Shown here piece by piece: positions 10,157 through 20,406 of a stretch of 64,000 nt of DNA. The stretch comes from Rhododendron vialii. Lineage: Eukaryota; Streptophyta; Magnoliopsida; Ericales; Ericaceae. The notes below the pieces were generated by a model. It had not been told where the DNA came from. It searched no databases and worked only from the letters and a program-made list of their open reading frames with translations. The position numbers were made by a program, and so were the translations under genes. Where the stretch lies: assembly GCF_030253575.1 (NCBI RefSeq), contig NC_080561.1, positions 12,510,001 through 12,574,000 of the forward strand, given 5' to 3'. How positions within the stretch are numbered: position 1 is the first letter of the stretch; each line of letters starts with the position of its first letter.

Positions 10157-12300
10157 ATGGTCTCCGCCGTCTTAGGCAGCGGCCGCAGATCGAGCTGGGG
10201 CCAATCCGTTGGGGGATTCATGGGGAAAAAACTCCCCCACCCCAACCATCCAAACCCTAACCCTAGTTCCACCCCGAAGAACAAGAAATTCCGTTCCCTA
10301 GGAGATCGATCGACGTCCTTAGCCCAGGCCTTAGACGATGAGCACTCGTTCAACCAGACGCCGGTGGAATCGCGTGACTTTTCTGAGTTCAATCACGACC
10401 AGTACAACACCTTCGACATCGGTTCGTCCACGAGGAACGAGCTGATCGAGCTGAAGAAGCGGCTGGTTGATGAACTCGAAGAGGTACGGAGGTTAAAGGA
10501 TGATATAGACAATGGAAAATTCCACTCGAAATTAGTACCGGAAAAACGCAAGAAGGTTTCGGGAAACAAGAGGCCGATTGAGAAACTAGTCAACCGGCCT
10601 CTTGAGAGAGATTTAAAGGGGTTATTGTCCGAAACGACTATTGGTGATCGAGCTGATGGATTTGTTGTTGGTGGTGGTGAGATTGTGGAGTTGATGAAGA
10701 TGTGCAGGGGAGTGCTGGCGAAACTGATGAAGTTGAAGAACAGCTGGATTTTCAAGGATCCGGTGGATGCTGTTGCTTTGGGGCTTCATGATTACCATGA
10801 AATAGTCAAGAAACCGATGGATCTCGGGACAGTGAGGTCGAATTGCGCGAAGAACGTGTATTCTTCGCCGGAGGAATTCGCGGCGGATGTGAGGTTGACG
10901 TTTGAGAATGCGATGCTGTATAATCCGAAGGGGGACGAGGTGCATAAGATGGCCGAGGAGCTTATTGATCGGTTCAATGTTTTGTATAGACCTATAGGGG
11001 AGAAGTTTGAGAGTATGATCAAGCCACGCGATGGTGGTTTGAGTGATGGATTACAGGAGGAGGGGAACTCGTGGAATCAAGTTCTTAAACCTGAGCGGAA
11101 AAAGAAACCAAAATTGGATTCGATACAGAATTTGGAGAAGAAATACGATTCGCCAGTGTTGAAATCCCCTATCCAGGAGCCTCGTGCGAAGCCAGGGGGA
11201 GGGGGAGGGGGAGGGAACCGGGGGAAGTTACCAAAGCCAAAGGCGAAGGATCCGAACAAGAGAGAGATGAGCATGGAAGAGAAAGAGAGGCTGGGTGTTG
11301 GGTTGCAAAATTTGCCGCAGGAAAAGATGCCGCAGTTAGTGCAGATTATAAGGAAGAAGAATGCCCATATGGCTCCTGAAGGGGATGAAATCGAGCTCGA
11401 CATTGAGGCTATTGATACAGAGACACTTTGGGAGCTCGATCGGTTTGTGACGAATTGGAAGAAAATGGCCAGTAAGAATAAGAGACAAGCACTCATGGCT
11501 AACACTTCTGCTGCAGCCTCCGGCGAGGACAATGTGGTAAAAGCATAGTTTCATTACTTAGAGCATCTCCAGCCCTTACTCACTTAAATTATAAAAGTTT
11601 CTTTTGGTATAAAAGTTTCTTTTGGTATCATGTGCTCAAATGGGTAACCCATATCTAAAGCTCAAGTTGAGCAAAAGCTTCATTAATGGCATGATTGTGA
11701 AGTTGAGAAGGAAAAAATAACCTTGCGAAATTTGAGTAAAAGTTTGATATAGGTTTGATTGAGAGTGGATTGTAGAGAGTTTTTACTCAAATTTAAGTTT
11801 GGGTTTTAAAAAAAAAGGTAAGGACCGGGGATGCTATTTGAGGGTTTTGATCCCTTCTGTGTGGTACTAATTATTTTCGTGGTAATATCAGCTTTTGGTG
11901 AGTGAAAAAGCTGATGCTGTGGAAAAAGGGGAAGGCGGGGAGGAAGAAGTTGGCATTGACGACGAGTTGCCGATGACCAGCTTCCCTCCAGTGGAGATTG
12001 AGAAGGATAATGGTGGTCATGTTGATATGGGTCTTCCTGCTACAAGAAGTTCTAGTAGTTCTGGCAGTGATTCATCAAGTGGTATTTTCTACACTTATTT
12101 TTCTTATTGAATGGAAGTCAACTTGTTGGTAAATTGCTGATTGTGAATCAATGTTGTTTGCAGATTCTGATTCTGGGAGCTCTTCGGGGAGTGATTCTGA
12201 TGCCGATGATGCACAATCACGGGGACTCGAGTCCAAGAAGTTTTCAGAGACCAGTGGGGAACTTGAGTCCAGGGCATTTTCACAGACTGGAGGTGTTTGA
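10157..12300 (+). CDS. GTE7: GTE-family bromodomain + NET (BET-like) chromatin factor
   Basis: Coding exons: 10157-11536, 11892-12081 and 12164-12300, joined in phase (GTG|GTAAAA...CAG|CTT; G|GTATTT...GCAG|AT), giving 568 aa with stop TGA at 12298. The bromodomain spans about residues 182-280 (SWIFKDPVDAVALGLHDYHE, then PMDLGTV), with the acetyl-lysine-binding Asn at about 256 in YNPKGDEVH. The NET domain is at about 370-440 (MSMEEKERLGVGLQNLPQEK, then EIELDIEAID). The Ser/Asp-rich tail (exons 2-3) and the N-terminal FMGKK motif fit the GTE2/GTE7 clade; the exact member is inference. Family role: nuclear factors that bind acetylated histones and promote transcription. The ATG at 10157 precedes conserved N-terminal text. 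Intron 1 (355 bp) carries a MITE. Confidence 0.9.
11561..11836. mobile_element. Harbinger-type MITE inside GTE intron 1
   Basis: The left end GAGCATCTCCAGCCCTTACT pairs with the right end, whose complement is TAGCATCCCCGGTCCTTACC. The flanks are TTA (11558-11560) and TTT. The 276-bp element makes up most of the 355-bp intron, leaving about 24 bp before it and 55 bp after, so both splice sites are kept. An internal direct repeat (AAAAGTTTCTTTTGGTAT) occurs twice. Confidence 0.6.
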
Positions 12301-13190
12301 TGGATGGAGAAAAAATTGGCTGGGGGACTTGAATGTTGGGCGATGGATTAATAGGGTATGTGGTTTTGCGTAAGCACTTACCGGTTACCATTAGCTGATT
12401 GTGAATTGTTCTGTAGTATTGACGATTGGACTGACTTGATAAACTGCGTTTGGCGGTGATTGAACTATCTGTGCGCTATCTGATAAGAGGACTGGCAATT
12501 GTGTGTGGCTATTTAGCTCTATTTACAATGTAACCATCTGAAGTAGAGTGGAGGTAGCCTGAAGATGTAGAAGTGCTGTTTGAGGTATTGGAGTTTTAGT
12601 CTTGTTAATTGTAAAATAAGTAGAACTAGAGGAACAGATGTTTTTGTACAGTTAGAACAACTAATGCTGCCTGTACTTTTCCTTCTTACGGAAGCTTTGC
12701 GATACAGTTCTCGAATGTTATTCGGCAATGTCCCCCCAGTCCCCTGCTGCATCATTTTGGAATGAATCCCACCCTGCAGGCTCTTGATTGTAGTACGGTT
12801 TTAAGTTCCTAGATTGATGAGAGAGTGAGAGACCTTGGATGCGTAGTTGAAATCGTATCGAGCAGTGGTTATTCTGTTTCTTGGTATTCTAAACAACTAC
12901 ACACTTCGGCCATGGCCAAGTGTTGGGTTGCCCTTTTCGGGATGCTTCGATGCCACAGAGTAATTCTGGAAAACGAGAAGTGAGAAATGATTGAAACATA
13001 GTTATTGCAACTTGTTATAGAGTATTACAGTAATAGCAATGTTTCATCAATGGTATCACCTGATCAAAATAGGTGCAGAACATAGAAGACCCAAACGAAA
13101 GCTACAGCAAGAATCAACTGCAAAGTGACTCATTCATATAGCAGTACCCATGGCAGAACAGTTAAAACAGAAGACAAAAGGTGAGCAGAG
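12301..13190. other. GTE 3' UTR and downstream intergenic DNA
   Basis: Sequence after the GTE stop is AT-rich and lacks ORFs with recognisable domains; its first few hundred bases are probably 3' UTR. No second gene is evident. Confidence 0.4.
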
Positions 13191-13193
13191 AAC

Positions 13194-13295
13194 AAATGGA
13201 TAGCCAAGTGGCAAGGCTTCCCTTTACCAGGAAGAAGACGACCTAAGTTCGATTCCCATCATGGGATTCCAATTCCCACCAGAACATTTTTTTAT
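13194..13295 (+). mobile_element. tRNA-derived SINE head with pol III A and B boxes
   Basis: The A box TAGCCAAGTGG (13201-13211) fits TRGYNNARNNG and the B box GTTCGATTC (13247-13255) fits GWTCRANNC, spaced as in class II tRNAs. The sequence does not fold into acceptor and T stems of an intact tRNA (no pairing around GTTCGATTCCC), so a SINE head is the better reading. The 3' end is uncertain; a short T run and AT-rich DNA follow CCAGAACATTTTTTTATTC. Confidence 0.5.
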
Positions 13296-13964
13296 TCGCA
13301 TCCAACTAAGAAATCCATACATACATATATACTAAATACTATTACTATATAAAATCGACTTTTTCCCTATTCATCAAAGACTTTTCAGCCATGAGTGAAG
13401 ACAGAGTTATTGGATACCGACTTAGTGTCTGCTACTCTGACCCTCCACGCAATACTCCTGATCAAAGGCACTGAAAGTAAAGACAAATATCACATGCTTG
13501 CCAGCACCCTAACTCTTCAGTCAACAAATCACTCAAGGAGCACCCCGATAGTAGAAACAGTCATCGGATGCCACCTCCACTGGCCCGTCAGACAGAAGAC
13601 TACTCAAGAGCTTTACACTTCCTTTCCTATATACGGAAGCCTTCACCATTGTATTTACATACACACACTTTCAAACAGAGAATTCTATACCCATTCTTCT
13701 TTGAGAAAAACAATCTCCTATTTTGTAATGTATTCAACATTCTTCCCCAAATTATTGTAATTTTCAGTAAGTTTTTAACTATTCAATATATATACATACA
13801 CATATGCTGATAGTATCTAAGGTCCTTTAGCACAAGAAATTTTTAGGAGAATTATTTACCCGACTACATATATCAAGGCACCATTCTCGGAGAAGAGAAT
13901 CGCAATAAAGGCTGCGATAAAACATAATAGCATAATCACTTCAAATTCAAGCAGCCAATCCTTG

Positions 13965-15025
13965 TAGAGGTGTCAAACGTGCGTGCTGTGCCGTGCCATT
14001 CAACTTCCGTGCCAATCGTGCTTCGTGTCGTCCCGTGCCGTACCCGTTTACTTAAATCGTGTCGTGTCGTGCCGTGCCGTGCTATTTTCAATCGTGTCGT
14101 GCCGTGCCGTGCCCATTTACTTAAATCGTGTCGTGTCGTGCCGTGCTGTTTTTCAATCGTGTCGTGCCGGGCCGGGCCCATTTACTTAAATCTTGTCGTG
14201 CTATGCCGACCCGTTTTTTAATCGTGTCTAGTCGTGCTGTTTTTCAATCATGTCGTGCCGGACTAGGCCTATTTACTTAAATTGTGTCGTGCCGTGCTGG
14301 CCCGTTTTTTAATCTTGTAGTGCCATTTTCAATCGTGCCGGTTGGGCTCATTTACTTAAATCGTGTCGTGCCATGTTGACCCATTTTTTAATTGTGTCGT
14401 GCTTCGTGACGTGCCCGTTTTACTTGATTGCCGTTTTTAATCGTGTCGTGCCCATTTAGAGGTGTCAAACGGGTCATGCTTCAAACCCAAGTTCCATAGG
14501 ACTTGGGGTTTGAATCACATGGTGGTTTTTTTTCTTTAAAATTAGTTTTTTCCTTATTTATTTTTAGTTGTTCCAATTTAAAAACTTTTATAAATTATGA
14601 AACTAAAATGCCTTGTTTTGTAATTAAAATTATTGTCATTTAATCACATTATATTCATGAGTCACAAGTCAAATTAATAACTTTTTTCCCGTGCCTTGTG
14701 TTGTGCCCTGCTAGAACCGTGTTGTGTCGTGCCCAGCCAAAACCATGTCGTGCCGTGCCCATTCAACTACCGTGTCAAGCCCGTGCTCAGCTAGAACCGT
14801 GTCGTGCCGTGCCCATTCAACTACCGTGTCGTGCCGTGCTGTGCCAGGCCAACTTCCGTGCCGTGCCTGCCCACTTCCGTGCCTCGTGCCAGTCCTCGTG
14901 CCCACTAAAACCGTGCTGTGTCGTGCCGTGCCAGGGCACGACCGTGCCCGTGCCCGTGCCGTGCCACATTTAACCGTGTCGTGCCCATGTCGTGCCGTGT
15001 CGGCCCGACCAGTTTGACACCCCTA
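13965..15025. mobile_element. Non-autonomous hAT element made of CGTGCCGTGC motifs
   Basis: The ends are TAGAGGTGTCAAAC and (complement) TAGGGGTGTCAAAC. A perfect 8-bp TSD, AATCCTTG, occupies 13957-13964 and 15026-15033. An 8-bp TSD with TAGGGGTG-like ends defines hAT. Both subterminal regions (13980-14460, 14690-15015) are dense arrays of GTGTCGTGCCGTGC variants, on the left arranged in ~60-bp blocks separated by TTTACTTAAATC or TTTTTCAATC. A third TIR-like copy (TAGAGGTGTCAAACGGG) lies inside at about 14458, suggesting a composite origin. The middle (14520-14680) is AT-rich. There is no transposase; all ORFs here are readings of the repeat. Confidence 0.85.
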
Positions 15026-15033
15026 AATCCTTG

Positions 15034-15673
15034 CATCAAATGGGGCTCAAAATAATTTGAGACGCAAAGAGGACTGTATAACTATATCATTGTACGACTT
15101 AATGAAGAACTCATGGGGAAAATGTTCAATTAGAAACCAAAATGACTGCGAAGAGTCTGTCCCAAGAACAGGGTTTTGCTTTTCTTTTCTTCTTTTCTCT
15201 TTCTTGTATTATAAGAGAACAGAATTTAGCTATCAAAACTATTGTGATAAACTACATTTTCAATGGAGTCCAGAATAACCGACACATTCTTGGCTGTAAT
15301 TGGTTGTCCATCAGAAACCCGTTCTTCAATTAACCCTCGTCATTTGCAACAGCTCCATAAGAAAAAACCAACCCAACAGACAATCCATCACTCCCTCCAA
15401 CTAAAGTTTTCAGAGGTGAAAGCGAAAGGCAAAGACATTTGACCTCTCATGAGGCAAGATGTAAGCCTAAAGGCGTTGAGGCGTAAGACTTTGAAGTTTT
15501 CATGCTTTATTTTGGAAAATAAATTTGATTACAGATACATTAAAAAAAAGAAGAAGGATTAGTGTTGGCGGGCGCCATACAAAAGCGCCTTACTAACAGA
15601 AAGAAGGTAACAGCATAGCAGTACCTTGTCCATCCAAAGGGTGGGCAAACGTGCCCTTAAAATTCCGGTTTTA
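15034..15673. other. Intergenic DNA without recognisable gene
   Basis: AT-rich sequence with short chance ORFs. At about 15436-15500 there is GAGGCAAGATGTAAGCCTAA-like text resembling repeat debris. No supported feature. Confidence 0.3.
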
Positions 15674-17819
15674 AGAGGGCCGGATCGTGGGAGCGCTAGC
15701 GGGACGAGCGCTCAATTCAGAGTCGCCACTTGGGTTTGAAGATCCGACACTCAAGGAACCGAATTTGAAATGCTTTCTACGCTGTTTGATTTGAAAAAGT
15801 GAAGGTACTAGTCCGTCATAACCATATCTAGATTCGGGAGCCAGGTTACGAGAGGGGAAGGGTTTTAAGGTACCCCTCTTGCCCAATTCGAAGATCAATC
15901 TCTACTTAAACATTTTGTGAAAAGTTTTGAGATTCTTCTTTATTAATCAATTTTTTAGCCAATTACGGCGGAAAAAAGTTAAAACATGGATTAAAACTGT
16001 AACAATTTACAGGATGTGATAACATGGCATGAATAACATGATACAATAAATAATTCATGGGACAAAACCCAAGTACTACCCAAAAAAGCCAAAACTGTAC
16101 ACTATTTGAAAGTTGGCGAGAAGAGGGACCAACTTGCATGCAATGATCTACGTGCATGCAAGCTGACCTGTGCGCGACAAACTCAAACAAGCACCCGTGT
16201 GTTGTCCTTTTTTAACAGTTATGATTTTATCTAGGGCTGTCCACTCACCCGACCCACCCGACCCGACCCGACCCGAAAACAGACCCAACAGACGGTTCAG
16301 ATCGGATGGATCGGTCGGGTTCAGGTCTGTATGGTTGGATTTTTCAAACTGTCGGTCGGGTGTCGGGTGTACCATATAAAATTTTGGATCACCCGATCCG
16401 ACCGACCTAATTTGTATAAAAGCAAAAAAATCCCCTAATTTCTCAAATCCACCCATCTGTTCGACCGACTTTACTCTCCTCCAGAGTCCAGACCTCCACT
16501 TCGATCTCCTCTTCTCCTCCAGACCTTCACTTCTCCTTCTCCCAAAACTTCTCCTTCTCCCACAGTCCCACTCCCACGATCCACCCTCACTCCTCAGTCG
16601 TCTTCCTCCTCCAATACACCAGACTCCAGTCTCCACTTGTCTTCAACGACGACATCTTCGTTCTCAACAGCTATGGCAGCGGCTCCACCTCGTCCTCAAC
16701 GACATCCTCGCCACAGTCGTTCCCAACCATCCACCTCACCCAATTCAGAGGGCCGGATCGTGGGAGCGCTAGCGGGACGAGCGCTCAATTCAGAGTCGCC
16801 ATTTGGGTTTGAAGATCCGACACTCAAGGAACCGAATTTGAAATGCTTTCTACGCTGTTTGATTTGAAAAAGTGAAGGTACTAGTCCGTCATAACCATAT
16901 CTAGATTCGGGAGCCAGGTTACGAGAGGGGAAAGGTTTTAAGGTACCCCTCTTGCCCAATTCGAAGATCAGTCTCTACTTAAACATTTTGTGAAAAGTTT
17001 TGAGATTCTTCTTTATTAATCAATTTTTTAGCCAATTACGGCGGAAAAAAGTTAAAACAGGGATTAAAACTGTAACAATTTACAGGATGTGATAACATGG
17101 CATGAATAACATGATACAATAAATAATTCATGGGACAAAACCCAAGTACTACCCAAAAAAGCCAAAACTGTACACTATTTGAAAGTTGGCGAGAAGAGGG
17201 ACCAACTTGCATGCAATGATCTACGTGCATGCAAGCTGACCTGTGCGCGACAAACTCAAACAAGCACCCGTGTGTTGTCCTTTTTTAACAGTTATGATTT
17301 TATCTAGGGCTGTCCACTCACCCGACCCACCCGACCCGACCCGACCCGAAAACAGACCCAACAGACGGTTCAGATCGGATGGATCGGTCGGGTTCAGGTC
17401 TGTATGGTTGGATTTTTCAAACTGTCGGTCGGGTGTCGGGTGTACCATATAAAATTTTGGATCACCCGATCCGACCGACCTAATTTGTATAAAAGCAAAA
17501 AAATCCCCTAATTTCTCAAATCCACCCATCTGTTCGACCGACTTTACTCTCCTCCAGAGTCCAGACCTCCACTTCGATCTCCTCTTCTCCTCCAGACCTT
17601 CACTTCTCCTTCTCCCAAAACTTCTCCTTCTCCCACAGTCCCACTCCCACGATCCACCCTCACTCCTCAGTCGTCTTCCTCCTCCAATACACCAGACTCC
17701 AGTCTCCACTTGTCTTCAACGACGACATCTTCGTTCTCAACAGCTATGGCAGCGGCTCCACCTCGTCCTCAACGACATCCTCGCCACAGTCGTTCCCAGC
17801 CATCCACCTCACCCAATTC
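15674..17819. repeat. 1073-bp recent tandem duplication
   Basis: Copy 1 (15674-16746) and copy 2 (16747-17819) are direct repeats. By eye I count about five single-base differences (for example CCACTTGG/CCATTTGG, ACATGGAT/ACAGGGAT, CCCAACC/CCCAGCC), about 99.5% identity. Each unit contains a Ty3 LTR/PBS-like segment and the left 515 bp of a hAT element, so duplication followed hAT insertion. This is why identical ORFs appear twice exactly 1073 bp apart. An assembly artefact is less likely because the copies differ. Confidence 0.95.
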
Positions 17820-18236
17820 CTCCTCCGCCGGCCGCCAGCGCCTTCTCCTCCTCCAGGTCACTGTAATTTTGGAATTGAAAATATGGTTCAAAAATATGAT
17901 TTTCAGAAGAAAAAAAAAAGTGTGTAGATCTGTGATTGTGAATCGTGAGTTTGTAATATTATGCTGTGAATCGTGATTGTGATCTGATTTGAGGTTGTGA
18001 TCGTGTAGATCTTTGACTGACAGACTGTGTTTGTGATTTTTTGAATGTGTTCGTGATTGTATTTGAACAACCCGACAATCCGACCCGAACCAACCCGAAC
18101 CAATCAGAACTCGGTTCGGATGGAACCCGACATGTGTTTCAGTCGGGCTCGGGTGGCTATTTACGCAATCTGACTAAAGTCGGGTCGGGTCCAACCCGAC
18201 CCAAACCCGACCAAACCCGCCCGATGGACAGCCCTA
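17305..18236. mobile_element. Non-autonomous hAT element made of CCCGACCCGAC motifs
   Basis: Left end TAGGGCTGTCCACTCACCCG; right end complement TAGGGCTGTCCATCGGGCGG. The flanks ATTTTATC (17297-17304) and ATTTTATT (18237-18244) match at 7 of 8, an 8-bp hAT-type TSD. The same left end and flank also occur at 16232 because of the tandem duplication. Subterminal regions carry CCCGACCCGAC / GGTCGGGT arrays at both ends. The CT-rich interior gives long but non-coding ORFs. It is inserted in the Ty3 LTR remnant. Confidence 0.8.
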
Positions 18237-19186
18237 ATTTTATTCCCTTTCTGGGCTCTGGAAAGACCAGTGCTCACCCAAAACCAAACCAAGCAATTTA
18301 TATGTACTAAGGAACTATAGAATTACAAACAGAATGGATATAAATTGAAATACACCCCATAAACAGTGTGGGTAATGAAACAAAGGCCAAAAGCAAGTTA
18401 CCCATGCAAAGCCAACCACTGGGGTCAGTTATCAACCTAAGCGCGCAGATCAAGGATAGGCGCGCGCCTGTTCTGACTGGACTTCTAGTAATTGGTTTTG
18501 CATGCCTGGGCTCTAAGACATGTTCACGAGCTACCCAGGGGTATTCCAAAGCAACAGAGACACATATTGAAAGACAACTAACAATTTTAACATATAAGAC
18601 AATACAAAAAAATTATCATGCATCATGGTGATCTATATGCAATTAAAAACATAAAATTCCATTACTCCCGTCCCCACGCAGGTCTGCTCGCGCAGCCAAA
18701 GATTGGCGCGCGTGTTCAAACGACCGACTCGCGCAGGTATGAAGGCCAACGTGGCTCTTGTAACCTTGCCAACATTAGGACCATAACTGGTATAGATTAC
18801 CAGCCTTGGCCCTATCAGCCCCCCTCAGGGATCAAAACAGTAAGACAATAAGGTATTATACCTTTGCTCGAGTGTTTGAAAATGGATTTGGACTAGAGTG
18901 ACTAGTGGTTGAAAATGGGAATTGAAGTAGTTATTTGAATGGTGGTCAGGAGTGTATGCTTGAGTGCAAGAGAATTAGGGTTTGTATACTTGATCACCTT
19001 TTGAAATTTTGTAACTTAGGATTTTTTTGTAACCTTTTGGAAGATGAAAAAAAGGGATTCCAAACACTCAAAGTTCAAATCCTTTTCTTTCTCAAGATTG
19101 TTTTTGATCCGATTCATTATCGGGGAAACAAGAAACCGAAAAACGAAATAAATCAATTGGAAGACCCAGATTGAGGTGTCTACACA

Positions 19187-19746
19187 AAGCGTTCCACGAT
19201 AGCATTCCATGACCTCTCCTTTTCGTTCTTTCGATAAGCTGTATTGGCTTCTCCATCAAATTGATGAAGGCATACGAATATGAAAATTACATCAGTTGTT
19301 TCTCCTATAAAATCAATTCTCCTTGGACCAGATCATTTTGATATTCTTACTTAGGCCAGACAGGCGAAGCACAGATGACTCAAAAACTAATCGCTTCAAG
19401 GGTCGCGGCCGGTCCTATTTTGGCCTCAAGTAATACAGGGTTAGGCGATGTATATGCATTCGAAATTGCTAGTAGCAGGTTTTTTGATCATGTCTTGAAG
19501 TAACTCAAGTAAACATTGGAGAAAAGACTGATGGTACAACCGGGAATGCTATAATATAAGGCCACAACCGGAGTTAAACGATCATACGGATTATCAACAC
19601 ACTTAAAAGAAACATGATTGTATCCGCAAAACATAGTTTTTTTCTTCTTCTTCTTTTTGGTAATGAAACATAGTTGAATTAGAGAAGAGGGAATCCAAAA
19701 AAAAAAAAAGAAGGTAAAATCAATACTCTCCGTCAACCTTCCTACT
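19187..19746. other. Intergenic DNA between retroelement remnants
   Basis: No gene is seen. Short ORFs are AT-rich and lack motifs. A CTTCTTCTTC/AAAAAG tract lies at 19640-19715. Confidence 0.3.
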
Positions 19747-19962
19747 TGTTAGATTTTTTGAAGGGTTCCAACCTAAAACCAACTAGGTCTTGGGTGGCCT
19801 CAACTCTCGTGAGAAAGTCTTTGTCATCTCTGTTACCTGAGTCAATCACTCAACTCCTCGTCTCCTAGTCTGTCACCCCCACGTGCAATCGGGCTGCACG
19901 TGAGGAGAAGTGTTAGACTTGTCCCTCATCGCTCATCTAAGTCACCCAAGCTTGGTTAATAA

Positions 19963-19994
<32 letters not shown>

Positions 19995-20027
19995 GTTTTA
20001 GGTTAGAACCCTCCAAGAAATCTAACA
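19747..20027 (+). mobile_element. Ty1/copia LTR with palindromic ends
   Basis: The 281-bp LTR begins TGTTAGATTTTTTGAAGGGT and ends AGAAATCTAACA. It is followed at once by TGGTATCAGAGCT, the classic copia primer-binding site for initiator tRNA-Met. The first ~36 bp and last ~36 bp are inverted copies of each other (both include AACCTAAAACCAA), unusually long for LTR termini. Only this LTR and ~90 bp of leader survive; no second LTR is in the window. Confidence 0.85.
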
Positions 20028-20040
20028 TGGTATCAGAGCT
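20028..20040 (+). other. Copia primer-binding site (tRNA-iMet)
   Basis: TGGTATCAGAGCT abuts the LTR end and is complementary to the 3' end of initiator tRNA-Met, as in most plant copia elements. This fixes the LTR boundary and the plus orientation. Confidence 0.9.
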
Positions 20041-20122
20041 ATAAGATCTAGGCCTAGTGGACTTTTCGCCCTCGGCAGGCAGCCTAAACTTCGTTGCCAT
20101 CCGCTAGGCACTTGTATGCTTA

Positions 20123-20406
20123 AAGCATCCCCAAAGAGGGATGGAAGCCAGGTTCTATACTTATAATACAGCCCAGATGTAAAAAAACTTGCTCCAATGG
20201 GGATGTAAAATAGCAAAAACGGAGATGTAAAATAGCACAAATGGAAAAGGAGATGTATATTTTCATCCCCTTTTGGATGCAACTATAAATTGACAGGTCA
20301 TCACCCAACCGATTCTACCAGATTTTTAGATAGCTGGAGTTACCTGATTTTGTTGGAAAGTCGTCGGAATTTGTGATAAGCACCCGACAATTACATTAAG
20401 GGTGCT
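20123..20406. mobile_element. Harbinger-type MITE or left end of a larger Harbinger element
   Basis: TTA (20120-20122) precedes AAGCATCCCCAAAGAGGG. The nearest right-hand candidate is AAGGGTGCTC at 20406. Alternatively this is the left end of the Harbinger element whose right end is GGAGTTGCTC|TTA at 23807. It truncates the copia leader. The boundary is uncertain. Confidence 0.4.

Larger units (their letters stand above)
15674..19186 (-). mobile_element. Disrupted Ty3 (Tat/Ogre-like) LTR plus primer-binding site
   Basis: On the minus strand an LTR appears to start TGTAGACACCTCAATCTGGG at about 19186. It ends just before TGGCGACTCTGAATTG (15728 downward, repeated at 16801 downward), which resembles the PBS region of plant Tat/Ogre elements. 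Removing the hAT insertion (17305-18236) and the 1073-bp duplication leaves an LTR of about 1.4-1.5 kb. The leader is truncated at about 15674 and no gag-pol follows. The lineage is from memory of PBS motifs and needs alignment. Confidence 0.4.

Noticed and set aside
10250..10265. Telomere-like repeat (AAACCCTAACCCTA)
   Set aside because: Only about two units, inside the GTE coding frame (NPNPSS); chance or telo-box, not an interstitial telomere.
10157..11554. Minus-strand ORFs opposite the GTE gene
   Set aside because: Antisense shadows of a well-supported bromodomain/NET coding region.
13194..13295. An intact tRNA gene
   Set aside because: A and B boxes are present but acceptor and T stems do not pair, so a SINE head is more likely.
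13936..15017. Several ORFs on both strands rich in Cys/Arg/Ala or His/Gly/Thr
   Set aside because: Translations of the CGTGCCGTGC array of the hAT element; open in many frames because the repeat lacks stops.
16148..16636. 162-aa minus ORF, repeated identically at 17221-17709
   Set aside because: Identical copies come from the 1073-bp tandem duplication; the sequence is hAT/LTR DNA with no domain.
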